A stretch of DNA of 64,000 nt from Amia ocellicauda (lineage: Eukaryota > Chordata > Actinopteri > Amiiformes > Amiidae): assembly GCF_036373705.1 (NCBI RefSeq), contig NC_089863.1:9221357-9285356 (forward strand). The letters are read 5' to 3'. Positions 10,689 through 22,133 of this stretch are shown here, in pieces. The notes beneath the pieces were generated by a model. It was not told the origin of the DNA. It saw only the letters and a list, made by a program, of their open reading frames with translations, and did no database searches. The position numbers and the translations under genes are program-made. Numbering within the stretch: position 1 is the stretch's first letter; each line of letters opens with the position of its first letter.

Positions 10689-13600
10689 ATGCAAGACGAG
10701 ACTGACTCGGAGTAAGTACCGGCTGAACAGGGCAATAGAAGTGGTTGTAACTGTATTAATGTTCATCTTTTTAATAACACCCCGCTCTCAGTTCTCCTCT
10801 ATCTTCCTTTTTTTTTCATTGTCAGATGTATGATTTTTTTCTCGCTTTACATTGTATCTGTCTGCACTTGACTGTATACTGTACAGTACGGCACTGTGGC
10901 GTGGAGTAGTATACGGTGAGTAGTGTAGTTAAGTGCAGTGTGTAGTTCTGTGTAGTGTAGTTTAGTGCAGCATATGGTGTGTAGTTATGTGAAGTTTAGT
11001 GCAGGGTACGGTGTGTAGTTATGAGTAGTGTAGTTTAGTACAGTGTGTAGTGTAGTGTAGTTTAGTGCAGTGTAAAGTGTGTAGTTATGTAAAGTGTAAT
11101 TCAATGGAGTGTACAGTGTGTAGTACAGTTTACTGCAGTTTTCCTTGTGTGTAGTATCTTGCAGTGTTCCAGGGGTTTAAGATAGACACCAGTCCCATCG
11201 TTACTGTTATTAACAATACTACCAGCAGAATTATTATACAATAATAACGCTGTGTCAGTGTGTTGTGTCAACAGGGCCTGGAAGAGCCTCTGACACACAA
11301 CACACTCCCAGGGCAAATACTGCTGAGTCACTGTGCAGGTAACAGACACACCGTCTCTCACTGTCTCTCTCTCTCTCAGGACCCATGGCTGGCTGACAGG
11401 CTGGCTGCCCTCCTGGCGCCCCACATCCATGTCCCTGCTGAAGAGCACCGAGGCTCGCATCCTGGCCCGTCAGTACCCCGCTGCCCCAGAACAACTGACT
11501 GGACTGGACCTAACCAGTACCACTGACTGACTGACTGACTGACTGACTGACTGACTGGACTGGGCCTAACCAGTACCACTGACTGGACTGGACCAGTGAC
11601 ACTACTGCACTACCATCAGTGTCACTGTTGTTCTGTGTGTGAGCATTTTCTCTCTCTCCCAGGTATTCAGAGTGAACTGAGGACCCGGTTCGTGACTCTC
11701 CAGAACCAGGAGAAGATCTGGACCCTGACAGTGACCAATAAACACAACACAGAGCCCGGTACTGTCAGTGTGTGTGAGTGGCGGTCCCTGTAGAGTCCAG
11801 TCAGGCAGTGGGTCAGTGTATCTGTATTAACCCCGTCTCGCCCTCTCCCCAGTGCCCCCCAGCACCCCTCTGGTACTGCTGCACGGCTTCGGAGGTGGGC
11901 TGGGCCTGTGGGTGCAGAACCTGGATGCGCTGTGCGGCCGCCGGACCATCCATGCTCTGGACCTTCCCGGGTTCGGCCGCTCGTCCCGCCCCCGCTTCCC
12001 CTCTGACCCCGAGCTGGCCGAGGACCTGTCCGTCAGCGCCATCGAGGACTGGAGGCGGGCCATGGGGCTGGAGCGCTTTATCCTATTGGGCCACAGCCTG
12101 GGCGGCTACCTGGCGACCTCCTATGCTATCCGTCACCCTGACAGGTATGGAAGCTGAGCCCTTAATTGACAATTGATCTTAATTGGACTGATCTCTGATT
12201 TGAATCAATAATATCTATACATTACTTCTCCCCTTGCTCCTCTCAGGGTGAGTCACTTGATCCTGGTCGACCCCTGGGGTTTCCCCGAGAAACCACAGCC
12301 CGGAGCTCAGGGGTCGGTGACCCGGCCAGGGCCCCCCCGCTGGGTCCGAGTGCTGGCCTCCATCGTGTCCCTGTTCAACCCCCTGGCTGTGATCCGAGCG
12401 GCCGGGCCCTGGGGTGAGAGAGAGCACACCGGACTGTCTCCTGTCTGCAGAAAGATACATATTTCATTCAATAGATTGTTGTATAAACACACACACACAC
12501 ACACACAATCTCTCTCATTGTCACTCCCTCTTCCTCTCTCAGGTCCAGGGCTGGTTCACAGGTTCAGGCCGGATTTTAAGCAGAAGTTCGAGGGCGTTTT
12601 CGATGATGACACCATGACGGAGTATATCTACCACTGCAACGCACAGAGCCCCAGGTACACAATAACACACCACAAACAACAACACACAGAGCCCCAGGCA
12701 CACAATAACACAACACACACCACATAGAGCCCCCGGGTACAAAATAACACACTGCACAGAGCCCCAGGTACACAAAAACACACTACAAACAACACCACTG
12801 CAACACAAAGAGCCCCAGGTAGGCCCGGTGCCTCAGTTGGAGTATGGTGCCCCCTCAGTTGTGTTTCCCTTTTCTTTCTTACAAATTTGCCCCCTCGGTC
12901 ATGCCCACCCGATTTGTTTGCGTTGATGATTGCGCTGCGCAACAGAATAGAATAACATCAAACTGTAACTTATCAGAGGCACACAGCTCACTTCCTGTAG
13001 CTCATTAATATTATTAAACCATCAAGATGCTTCATTCGTGCAACTCCATAGCACCATTCATACGCCAGTCACATTTTACCAGTTGGAAAGAATCTCGTTT
13101 TGATTGGCCTTCATTCACACAGTAGAAGGGCGGGGTCAATTTGGTAGTGCATTGTACAGTATTATTTGTATACGGTTCAGGCACAGTGGGGGAACTGCAG
13201 TGGACCAGCCAGTGAGTTTCTGTGCCCTGTTAATGTCCTGTAGTGTTGATATAAACCTCTCTCTCTCTCAGCGGGGAGGTGGGGTTCAGGGCGCTGTCGC
13301 AGTCCCTGGGCTGGGCGAAGAGGCCCATGCTGCCCCGCGTGCCCCTACTGTCCCCCACACTGCCCGTCTCCCTCATCTATGGCGCCCAGTCCTGGGTGGA
13401 CAGCCAGACCGGGGACAGAGTGAGAGAGCTGAGGCCACAGAGCTACACACACATCGAGGTGAGAGAGAGAGAGAGAGAGAGAGGCGCAGGCTAGGTGAGA
13501 CAGAGACAGAAACTGGGGCGAGACAGACAGCGATGGAGACAGACTGTGGCGAGAGTCAGTCAGTGTAAGGTCCGTTAACCTCCCTCTCTCCTCTCTTAGG

Positions 13601-13689
13601 TGATTGAAGGGGCATCTCACCACGTCTACGCTGACCAGCCTCACGAGTTCAACCAAGTGGTGGAGAAGATCTGTAACAGTGTGGACTGA
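10689..13689 (+). CDS. abhd4: ABHD4, (lyso-)N-acylphosphatidylethanolamine lipase
   Basis: ABHD4 is an alpha/beta-hydrolase that removes acyl chains from N-acyl phosphatidylethanolamines in the N-acylethanolamine pathway. Coding exons: 10689-10711, 11380-11468, 11663-11758, 11853-12144, 12247-12413, 12543-12654, 13272-13458, 13600-13689 (TGA). They give 351 residues, close to the mammalian length of about 342. The tiny first exon encodes MQDETDSE and splices in phase to [16 protein letters not shown]. The nucleophile Ser is in [11 protein letters not shown] (12090-12115), the oxyanion region is [10 protein letters not shown], the acid Asp is in [10 protein letters not shown] and the His is in [15 protein letters not shown], which also fits the HxxxxD motif of the ABHD4/ABHD5 group. 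The serine distinguishes it from ABHD5, which lacks the nucleophile. A polyadenylation signal is at 14060-14065. Confidence 0.96.
10900..11110. repeat. Degenerate GT/AG-rich minisatellite in ABHD4 intron 1
   Basis: Imperfect 30-50-bp units containing gtgtagtgtagtttagtgca and tacggtgtgtagttatgt recur four to five times between the first and second ABHD4 coding exons. Confidence 0.7.
11500..11592. repeat. Short tandem duplication with (CTGA)n in ABHD4 intron 2
   Basis: The phrase taaccagtaccactgactg occurs twice, separated by a (ctga)n run. A smaller example of the repeat style found in several introns here. Confidence 0.75.
12636..12825. repeat. Tandem copies of the ABHD4 exon 6 splice donor
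   Basis: The end of exon 6 and its donor (cagagccccag followed by gtacac, exon end 12654) are followed by four further degenerate copies at about 12686, 12728, 12756 and 12800, each with a similar caca-rich spacer. Copy 2 reads gccccaggcaca, so its GT is lost; copies 4 and 5 keep an intact gtacac or gtaggc. The last copy also repeats part of the upstream exon, ccactgcaacaca. Confidence 0.85.
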
Positions 13690-13794
13690 CTCTCTGTACT
13701 CTTCTGACTAACCATTCATATTTATATCCTTCAGCTCTCTCTATATTGGCGCGTCCAGTCTCCCTCTCTCACTACGTCAGTCTACCATGCCTGG

Positions 13795-13995
13795 GTTAGT
13801 GCGTCTGTGTGTACGGCCAGCGTCCCTGGGAGTCTGTGCCAGAGTCCGTCTGCGTGCCGACCACTGTCTGTGCAAGTGTCTGTGCGAGTCCGTATGCCGG
13901 CCAGCGTCCGTGTGAGGCTGTGACCGCTTGTGCCAGTGTCCGCGTGAGTCTGTGTGCCGGCCAGTGTCCGTGCGAGTCTGTGTACCAGTGAGTGA
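13795..13995. repeat. Degenerate minisatellite in ABHD4 3' region
   Basis: Units of about 30 bp such as gtgtgccggccagtgtccgt and gcgagtctgtg are repeated five to six times between the ABHD4 stop codon and its polyadenylation signal at 14060. Confidence 0.75.
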
Positions 13996-14284
13996 GCATG
14001 TGAGTGTTGGTCATATCCCATGTTCACTGTAAATGCATTCATTTTATAACTTTCATATTAATAAAGATTTATCTTTTCACAAAAGTGTGTAAGACATGCG
14101 CCCAGCTCCCGCGCTGCCCGACTGTCACTGCGGCTGCCAACAGCCATCAATATAAAAGATACTGGCAATAATATGAAGTCATCTACTGCTGCTACCAATA
14201 CAAGTAAGGATAGGAATGAGTATATTAGTAATAGAGCCACTCGTGGGGTCAGTAATAAGGCACAGAGCGGTGCAGTTCAGTGTG

Positions 14285-14290
14285 TTTATT
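14285..14290 (-). terminator. Polyadenylation signal four bases after the ZP stop codon
   Basis: On the minus strand the stop TGA (14297-14295) is followed by four bases and then AATAAA. Very short 3' untranslated regions of this kind are a known trait of vertebrate zona pellucida genes and support the 3' end chosen for this gene. Confidence 0.8.
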
Positions 14291-15723
14291 GAGGTCAGTG
14301 GTCAGGACACTGCTGGTGCATTCTGGCCCTCAGCACACACAGCAGAGACAGCACCGCCAGCAGCACACCGCCCCCTGCAGCCCCGGAGGACAGCCAGCAC
14401 ACAGCACTCAGCGACACTGCGGCACAGAGAGACCACCGTGAGAATCTGATGGGAACCTTTTTTCCTGCAGGTTATAGGAGCAATAATATAGTACAATGTT
14501 CAAATCAAGCATAAAACAATAACAGTTTAAAATTACAGCACCAATGCTTCTGCTATAAACCAGATCATAAATAGCAGCGAGAGTGCAGTGGCAGACAGCA
14601 CCCCCCATCACTGTGCAGGCCATCAGGGGTACTGAAGCACACTGGAGTGAGTGGCAGTGAGACAGCACCCCCCTCTGTGTCCAGGCAGAAGAGGGAACTG
14701 CAGCTACTGGGTATGGTCTCTCACCTTGGAGGGCACTGTCAGCAAGGCTACGGGGGGGTGGCAGGAAGAAGACTGAGCCACTTGAGGACACCAGGACCTG
14801 GGAGGGCGTGAGACCCCGTCCTGAGAAAGAGGCGAGAAAGAAAAGGAAATAGGGAAAAAGAGGGGAAAGAAAAAGAGGAGTTAATATAGACACAGACAGG
14901 TTAATATGCAGACAGAAGATGAGACGGGCAGGTAGATGCTCACTCTTTCTCCTCTGTGGACACTGGGTCCAGCAGCTGTCCTCTACACTGGAGCACAGAG
15001 ACACACTGCACTGCACATACACCTGGAGAGAGACAGAGAGACGGGTCTTCAGTGGGGTGCCTGGGACTGGCCCGGCCTGGCTCCGCGCCCAGCCCGTACC
15101 TGCGAGTGCAGCGGCAGGTCCGTCAGTGCCCCCATGAACGCGAGCATCCGGAACCAGAAGCGGCGCCGGCCAGAGGGGAGCACACCCAGACCACTCTCCC
15201 CCGGTTCGGTCATGGTCAGATAGTTATCCCCTGGGTACGGACACCTGAAGGTGTGGGGGAGCATTAATACCAACACTGAATGACTACAGTATATATCAAG
15301 GGGCCGGGGGGTGGGACGAGTCACCTGTTCTCTATCAGAGGCCATTTTGACCCTGAGGTCAGCAGGGGGTCGGAGGTCACCCAGCACTGCTCCAGCATCA
15401 GCCCCACAGCAGGGTCACTGGGGCCGTGAACTCTGACCTCCACGAACACGGGGTCTCCCAGTGTGCGTGTCAGGGGGAAGTCGGCCGGTGCAAACCAGGA
15501 AGTGAAAGAACTATCTGAGAGACAGACAGAGTGAGAGAGAAAGAGAGACAAATCTGTAAATAGTATATATATTTTTTTTCTTTCTATGTATGATCATGAA
15601 TAATTTCTGACCGCTATTCATTGTAGTCACCTGTGTGTGTTTCTCTGTCATTGCAAACAAGCTCTTTAATGCTGTTTTTGATTTTGATGGTCATTTATAT
15701 TTTATTTTCCATATATGTAGGTA

Positions 15724-16943
15724 CACCGATCAGCCATAACATTATAACCACCTGCCTAATACTGTGTAGGTCCCCCTTTTGCCGCCAAAACAGCCCTGAC
15801 CCGTCGAGGCATGGAGTCCACTAGACCTCTGAAGGTGTGCTGTGGTATCTGGCACCAAGACGTTAGCAGCAGATCCTTTAAGTCCTGTAAGTTGCGAGGT
15901 GGGGCCTCCATGGATCAGACTTGTTTGTCCAGCACATCCCACAGATGCTCGATTGGATTGAGATCTGGGGAATTTGGAGGCCAAGTCAACACCTTGAACT
16001 CGTTGTTGTGTTCCTCAAACCATTCATGAACCATTTTTGCTTTGTGGCAGGGTGCATTATCCTGCTGAAAGAGTCCAGTGCCATCAGGGAATACGTGTCC
16101 ATGAAAGGGTGTACATGCTCTGCAACAATGCTTAGGTAGGTGGTACGTGTCAAAGTAACATCCACATGAATGGTAGGACCCAAGGTTTCCCAGCAGAACA
16201 TTGCCCGACGCATCACACTGCCTCCGCCGGCTTGCCTTCTTCCCATAGTGCATCCTGGTGCCATGTGTTCTCCAGGTAAGCGACGCACACACACCCTGCC
16301 ATCCATGTGATGTAAAAGAAAACGTGATTCATCAGACCAGGCCACCTTCTTCCATTGCTCCGTGGTCCAGTTCTGATGCTCACGTGTCCATTGTAGGCGC
16401 TTTCGGCAGTGGACAGGGGTCAGCATGGGCACCCTGACTGGTCTGCGGATACGCAGCCCCAAATGCAACAAACTGCGCTGTACTGTGTGTTCTGACACCT
16501 TTCTATCAGAACCAGCATTCACTTTTTCAGCAATTTGAGCTACAGTAGCTCATCTGTTGGATCGGACCACACGGGCCAGCCTTCACTCCCCACGTGCATC
16601 AATGAGCCTTGGCCGCCCATGACCCTGTCGCCGGTTCACTGCTTTTCCTTCCTTGGACCACTTTTGATAGGTACTGACCACTGCAGACCGGGAACACCCC
16701 ATAAGAGCTGCAGTTTTGGAGATGCTCTGACCCAGTCGTCTAGCCATCACAATTCAGCCCTTGTCAGAGTCGCTCAGATCCTTACACTTGCCCATTTTTC
16801 CTGCTTCTAACACATCAACTTTGAGGACAAAATGTTCACTTGCTGCCTAATATATCCCACCCACTGACAGGTGCCATGATAACGAGATTATCAGTGTTAT
16901 TCACTTCACCAGTCAGTGGTCATAATGTTATGGCTGATCGGTG
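15724..16943 (-). mobile_element. Tc1/mariner element, copy A, in a ZP intron
   Basis: A complete-length 1.22-kb element flanked by TA at 15722-15723 and 16944-16945. Its ends are inverted repeats beginning CACCGATCAGCCATAACATT. The minus strand carries a DD34E-type transposase in broken frames: [15 protein letters not shown] and NPIEHLWD are all readable. There is a frame break near the segment coding HPFMDT and an in-frame stop near the N-terminus, so it cannot make transposase. It lies in the ZP-gene intron between the exons at 17093 and 15514. Confidence 0.93.
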
Positions 16944-16975
16944 TATGTCCAATTGCTTTGACAATACAAATTTGT

Positions 16976-17010
16976 TTGTCATGTCAATAAAGCACCTTGA
17001 ATTGAAGAAG
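16976..17010 (+). repeat. Short LINE/SINE-like 3' tail
   Basis: The sequence gtcaataaagcaccttgaat, immediately after Tc1 copy A, matches a tail motif found again near 19837, 51203, 51980 and 61664 in this window. It resembles the end of an L1-Tx1-mobilised element. Only the tail is present. Confidence 0.5.
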
Positions 17011-19140
17011 GAAAAAAAAAATGAGGGAGAGGGAGAGAACACAGACACTGACGGAGAGGGGGAAGGAGAGGGAAACACGGTCAACACGTTACCGGTGGCG
17101 ATCTGCAGCTCGAATCTGATTGTTCCGTTCTTGACCAGGGGAGCGATGCTGGGCAGCGTCTCGATGACCGTTTCCACTGAGACATCACCACCGGCACCAT
17201 AGAAACAGCGGACTAGCAGCCTGCAACACAGACAGACACAGACGCGGTGTGGGCAGCAGCCACCGCCGCCACTCAGCAGCCAGAACAAGGCTGGTGCCTG
17301 ACCTGTAGGGGGCGTCTCTGGAGATGGCTCCCTTGGGCTGCCTCAGGACCTCTCTCTCCGCCTGCACCTCACTGCTGTACCACACCCCCTCGGAGCGCAC
17401 CTTCAAAAACACAGACGCACTGTACACAAGCTCACACCCATACTGGGACGGTCGCACTATACCATCTGCCCTAACGCACCTCGCTCTCGCTCCCACACGA
17501 CCGGACTGGGAAGTGGAACACGGCCAAGTCAGAAGTCATGACCTTGGGCTGACATTCTGGCGACCCCTGACCCCAGGACAGATGCACAGCCGTCAGCCGG
17601 AGGGGCGGAGTCACGGAGGTTCGGTTAACCAGGATAATGACGTCGGCACTGCGAGAACAACCTGAGACAGAGGGGGAGAAATGAACAGACAGTGCTGTCT
17701 TTCTTCTCTGTGACTTCAACCCATTTCTCTGCTGAACACAGACTGTAGTAACGGCGCATCAGTCAGTTTGTCTCACCCGTCTGACTGTACTGACAGGAAT
17801 GCTGGGGGTGGGTCTCGGGCTGGTAGCTGCAGCCAATCAGAAGGCAGGCGTCGCGGGAGATGCTGGGGGGTCCGCAGGGCAGAGAGGGGAGGCGGCCTGC
17901 CTTCCTGACCCCCGACCTCCTGGTAACCCAGAGGTCATTCCCCGTCATTCCCCAGCCCCTCCATCTGCTGCCTCCTCCCCTCCTCCACAGGTGTCCAGCT
18001 GTGGGGGCCGGTCTGGGAGCAGCGGTGGTGTTCAGGTGGCTCCAGATGTGCAAACCAACTGTTGACAGTTGGTATCTTGGGTACACAGCAGCTGCTCCCT
18101 CTCTGTCCTCCTCCTCCTCCTCCTCCTCCTCTTCCTCTTCCTCTCTCCCAGCTGCTGCATTGGTGTTGCTGGTGGTGTGGGATCCAGATGTTACCGGGGA
18201 AGACTGCAAGCTCCAGATGTGTGCAGCTGTGGGGGCAGGCAGGTGCTGTGCAGCTGCTGGAGGGGTGCTGCTGTAGTAGTGGCTCCAGATGTGTCCAGAT
18301 GCATCTCTCTCCCTTTGCCTCTCCTCCCCCTCTCTCTCACTCTCTCTACCCCTCACCTTCTCAGCCATTCCCCCCTCTCCTCCACTCTCCTCCTTTTCTC
18401 TCTCCACTCCCACCATCTCATTCTCTCCTGGAGCATCTTCCTTATCATTGTCGTCGTCATCCTCCTCCTCCTCCTCCTCCTCCATCCCACGCTCCATCTT
18501 CTCCTCCCTGCTCTCTCCAACTCCCTCCATCCCTGAAGTCCAGACATCACTGACAGTGGTGTGTTTTGTTGGTCTGGAGACAAAGTACGACCACTTCTCT
18601 GTCTCTCTCTCCTCCTCCTCCACCTCTTCTTCTTCTTCTTCTTCTTCTTCCCTCTCTCTGGGGAGTTTCCTCACCCCAAGGCTCCCGAACATTCGGAAAC
18701 TCCGATAGGTTTTCGAGAGCTGGTTGTCATGGCGACAGGAGACGGTGATGTTGGAGAGGACGCCGGCTTGGTCGGACACCTGTAGAGTGAAGAGGAATCT
18801 GCCCTTCTCCTGGGGAGAGAGAGAGCGAGAAAGAAAGAGAAGAGAAATTAATATACCAACTGGCACAATTCTTGACATCACCACCAGATGTGGCCAGAAA
18901 CATCTGCATTCCAGCTGTTCTGCTGCGCTGCTACAGTGCGGAAGTTCACAGTAAACTCATTTAGGTGCGAGGCGGATGAGTGTGCAGGGGGCGTTACCGG
19001 CTCGGACACGTGGCAGGCATAGTACAGCGAGCGGAAGACCAGCGAGTTGTCCCACCCGGTAGATAGAGTGAAGCCACACTGACTGGCCCAGCGCTGGACA
19101 CTCACACCATAGCCATGGTCATCTGGACAGAGAGGAAGCG

Positions 19141-19267
19141 TTAACACACACACACACACACACACACAGACAGACCGGACACTGATAGAGAGGGAGTGTT
19201 AACACACATACACACACTGACTAACTGACTGACTGGACACTGACAGAGAGGGAGCGTTAACACACAT

Positions 19268-19301
<34 letters not shown>

Positions 19302-19560
19302 ACTGACTGGACACTGACAGAGAGTGAGCGTTAACACACATGCATGCACACACACACATACACACACACTGACTGACTGGACACTGACAGAGAGTGAGCG
19401 TTAACACACACACACACACACATACACACACACTGACTGACTGGACACTGACAGAGAGTGAGCGTTAACACACACACACACACACACACACACACTGACT
19501 GACTGGACACTGACAGAGAGTGAGCGTTAACACACACACACACTGACTGACTGACTGGAC
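19141..19560. repeat. About 60-bp minisatellite containing a splice-acceptor-like unit, ZP intron 1
   Basis: Seven to eight units each containing, on the minus strand, ttaacgctcactctctgtca followed by gtgtccag and (TG)n. The true acceptor of ZP exon 2 (exon starts at 19122) reads ttaacgcttcctctctgtccag and lies at the edge of the array, so the unit appears to include the branchpoint, pyrimidine tract and AG of the real acceptor. Confidence 0.85.
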
Positions 19561-19639
19561 ACTGACACTATCAATTTCTTATGCATTACTTCACATCACC
19601 TCTATTATATATGGATGCACCAAAGTTGCCGTTTTGAAT

Positions 19640-19657
19640 TGAAAAGAGAGACAGAGC

Positions 19658-19702
<45 letters not shown>

Positions 19703-19860
19703 CATAAACACTGTACATTGTAAAACTACCATTTTTGGTCAAGCTTCTCTCTTGACAGGGGGGTGTAAACCTTGGCCTGACGTACAATGCAGTTACTAGC
19801 TGTAGAAAGACAGATCAACGGAGGAATAGAGTACAAGTCATGCCAATAAAGCGTTTTGAA
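19640..19860. repeat. (AG)n run and short LINE-like tail in ZP intron 1
   Basis: About 45 bases of ga dinucleotides around 19658-19700, then unrecognised sequence ending with gtcatgccaataaagcgttt at about 19836, the same tail motif seen at 16976 and 51203, followed by a G run. Confidence 0.6.
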
Positions 19861-20146
19861 TGGGGGGGGGTGTTTTGAATTCACAAATAGAAAGACAAGA
19901 CGACTATATAGACAAGACGTCGAGCGATAAATACACACAATGCCACGGCAAATAAACACACAGACACACGATCTCACCCAGGATTTTGACAGTGGAGGTG
20001 CGGGCGCTCTGCGGGAAGCGGACCTCAATGTATGCGTCGTGACAAGCGACAAATGCGGCGGCGGAGGCCCCGGAGCCCCGGACTCGAGTGAACAAGACCA
20101 GCCACAGCAGAGCGCCCCCAGCCCTGGCCAACCTCCGCGCCATCAC

Positions 20147-20943
20147 CCTTTATCTCGAACAACACCGCAGTCACAGGACAGTTAATACTGCTCACGGCTC
20201 TATTGTATAATTCACAGTAATAATATTAATAGCGGACATGGACGACGAAGAGATGAAAAAAGTTAAAGGGGTTTGATTTTCAGAGAACCGAACCAGGCCG
20301 GTGTCCAGTGTGTCGCCCTGTTGTTAGTGCTGAAATGCCGGGCCGGCGCGGTATCTCTCCCGGCTTTACCGACCGGCTGGATCGGCACCAATTAAGTTGT
20401 TAACGTTAATTGTCTGTCGTCAATTAAGATACAGGGCGCGTCTGTGTCCGAGTTACTGGGGCGGAGCAGCGATTACACCACCGGGGTGTGTCTGTGTGGG
20501 TCTGCTATCATCACTGACTCCAGTCCAGTCCAGTCCAGTCAGTGACTCTGCAGCAGACCAGTCCAGTCCAGTCAGTGACTCTGCAGCAGTCCAGTCCAGT
20601 CCAGTCAGTGACTCTGCAGCAGTCCAGTCTAGTCCAGTCCAGCCAGTGACTCTGCAGCAGTCCAGTCCAGTCCAGTCCAGTCTAGTCCAGTCAGTGACTC
20701 TGCAACAGTCCAGTCCAGTCCAGTCAGTGACTCTGCAGCAGTCCAGTCCAGTCCAGTCCAGCCAGTGACTCTGCAGCAGTCCAGCCCAGTCCAGTCACTG
20801 CACATCATTTGTTACAGTAGTGTACTACACAGTTGTGTAGACAGCCAGGGGGGTTGTGTTGGATTGTGAGAGAGGCTGGTGGGGGGGGCGGGGGAAGTGA
20901 GAGAGGGAAGTGCAGACTGAGAGAGGGACAACAGTCACCCCTG

Positions 20944-21029
<86 letters not shown>

Positions 21030-21182
21030 TAACACACACACACACTACCTCTTTCTCACACATACACAAATGCATACATACACACTCTCATTCCCTCACA
21101 TATATACACACTCTCTCCCAGACACACACACTTTCTCTCTTTCTCTCTCTCACACACACTCACATCCTGTCTGTCTGCATTA

Positions 21183-21219
<37 letters not shown>

Positions 21220-22101
21220 AACCCCCTCTCTCTGTCTCTCTCCACCTCCGTCCGTCAGCATTAACCACCTGCCCCTCTCTTTGTCTCTCTCGCTGTCTGT
21301 CAGTATCAATCCCTCTGTCTCTCGCTGACTGAGCCCTGTCTCTGCATTACCCCCTCTCACTACATCACACACACACACACACACACAGTATATATATTGT
21401 ATTACCTCCCTCTCCTCTCCTTATCTGATGCAAACACACACTGACTCATGGAATATATATAAAATAAATACCCTCTCCACTCCAGGCAGGAAATAATTTG
21501 CAATATGCAATGTACAGGAAATAACATACAGTCAATATACTAGAGTTTACTATATGCTGTATGTGTTGCGCTTGTGTGTAGCGTATTGCTTCGTGTTGGG
21601 TTGTAGTGTACAGTGTGGCACTGTCTTACTATATTGTGTGGTAGTGTATTGTGGGTTACTGTGTTACTATATTGTGTCACAGTGTACTGTGTTACTATAT
21701 TTTGTTGAGGTGTACTGTTACTATATTGTGCTGCAGTGTACTTCGCTACTATATTGTGTTACAGTGCACTCTTACTATATTTGGTTGTAGTGTATTGTAG
21801 TGTACTGCTACTATATTTTGTTGTATTGTAGTGTACTGTTACTATATTTGGTTGTAGTGTATTGTAGTGTACTGCTACTATATTGCGTATATTGTACTGT
21901 ACAGATCGGCTCTGTATTGCACTAGACTACACTATATTGTACTGTGGTATATTATTTGCTATTGTGTGGTGAATTAATTATAGGATAGTGCAGTATAGAC
22001 TATTATGGGGGTATATTGTATTGTAATGTAGTGTAATGCAGTATACAGTATAGTGTGTGTGTGTCAGTGTTGGTCTATGGGTAGGGCGGTAGTTTATAGA
22101 A

Positions 22102-22133
<32 letters not shown>

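Larger units (their letters stand above)
14295..20146 (-). pseudogene. Zona pellucida-type egg-coat glycoprotein, ZP1/ZP4-like, with a frameshift in the ZP module
   Basis: Egg-coat (vitelline envelope) structural glycoprotein. Ten exons in transcript order: 20146-19978, 19122-18998, 18809-17777, 17661-17303, 17220-17093, 15514-15325, 15244-15100, 15022-14944, 14820-14725, 14416-14295. Read with the one-base shift they total about 814 codons. Order of parts: signal peptide (hydrophobic run ALLWLVLF); an N-terminal ZP-N-like region with CGFTLS and YYACHVSE; a long Glu/Arg-rich stretch with four HIW/HLW motifs; a trefoil-like CGPPSISRDACLLIGC; then the ZP module (ADVIILVNR, VFHFPVRSCGS, ISRDAPYRLLVRCFY, CPYPGDNYLT); a dibasic furin-type site created across a splice (QRRKRRG); and a hydrophobic tail GGVLLAVLSLL. 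In exon 17661-17303 the frame runs into a stop just after CGSESEVR and continues one base later as RADGIVRPSQYGCELVYS. No intron can fit there, so it is either a 1-bp sequencing error or a real lesion. If it is an error, this is a normal gene. Confidence 0.8.

Noticed and set aside
18062-18708. Plus-strand Ser/Pro/Leu-rich frames
   Set aside because: Antisense shadows of the Glu-rich ZP exon 18809-17777.
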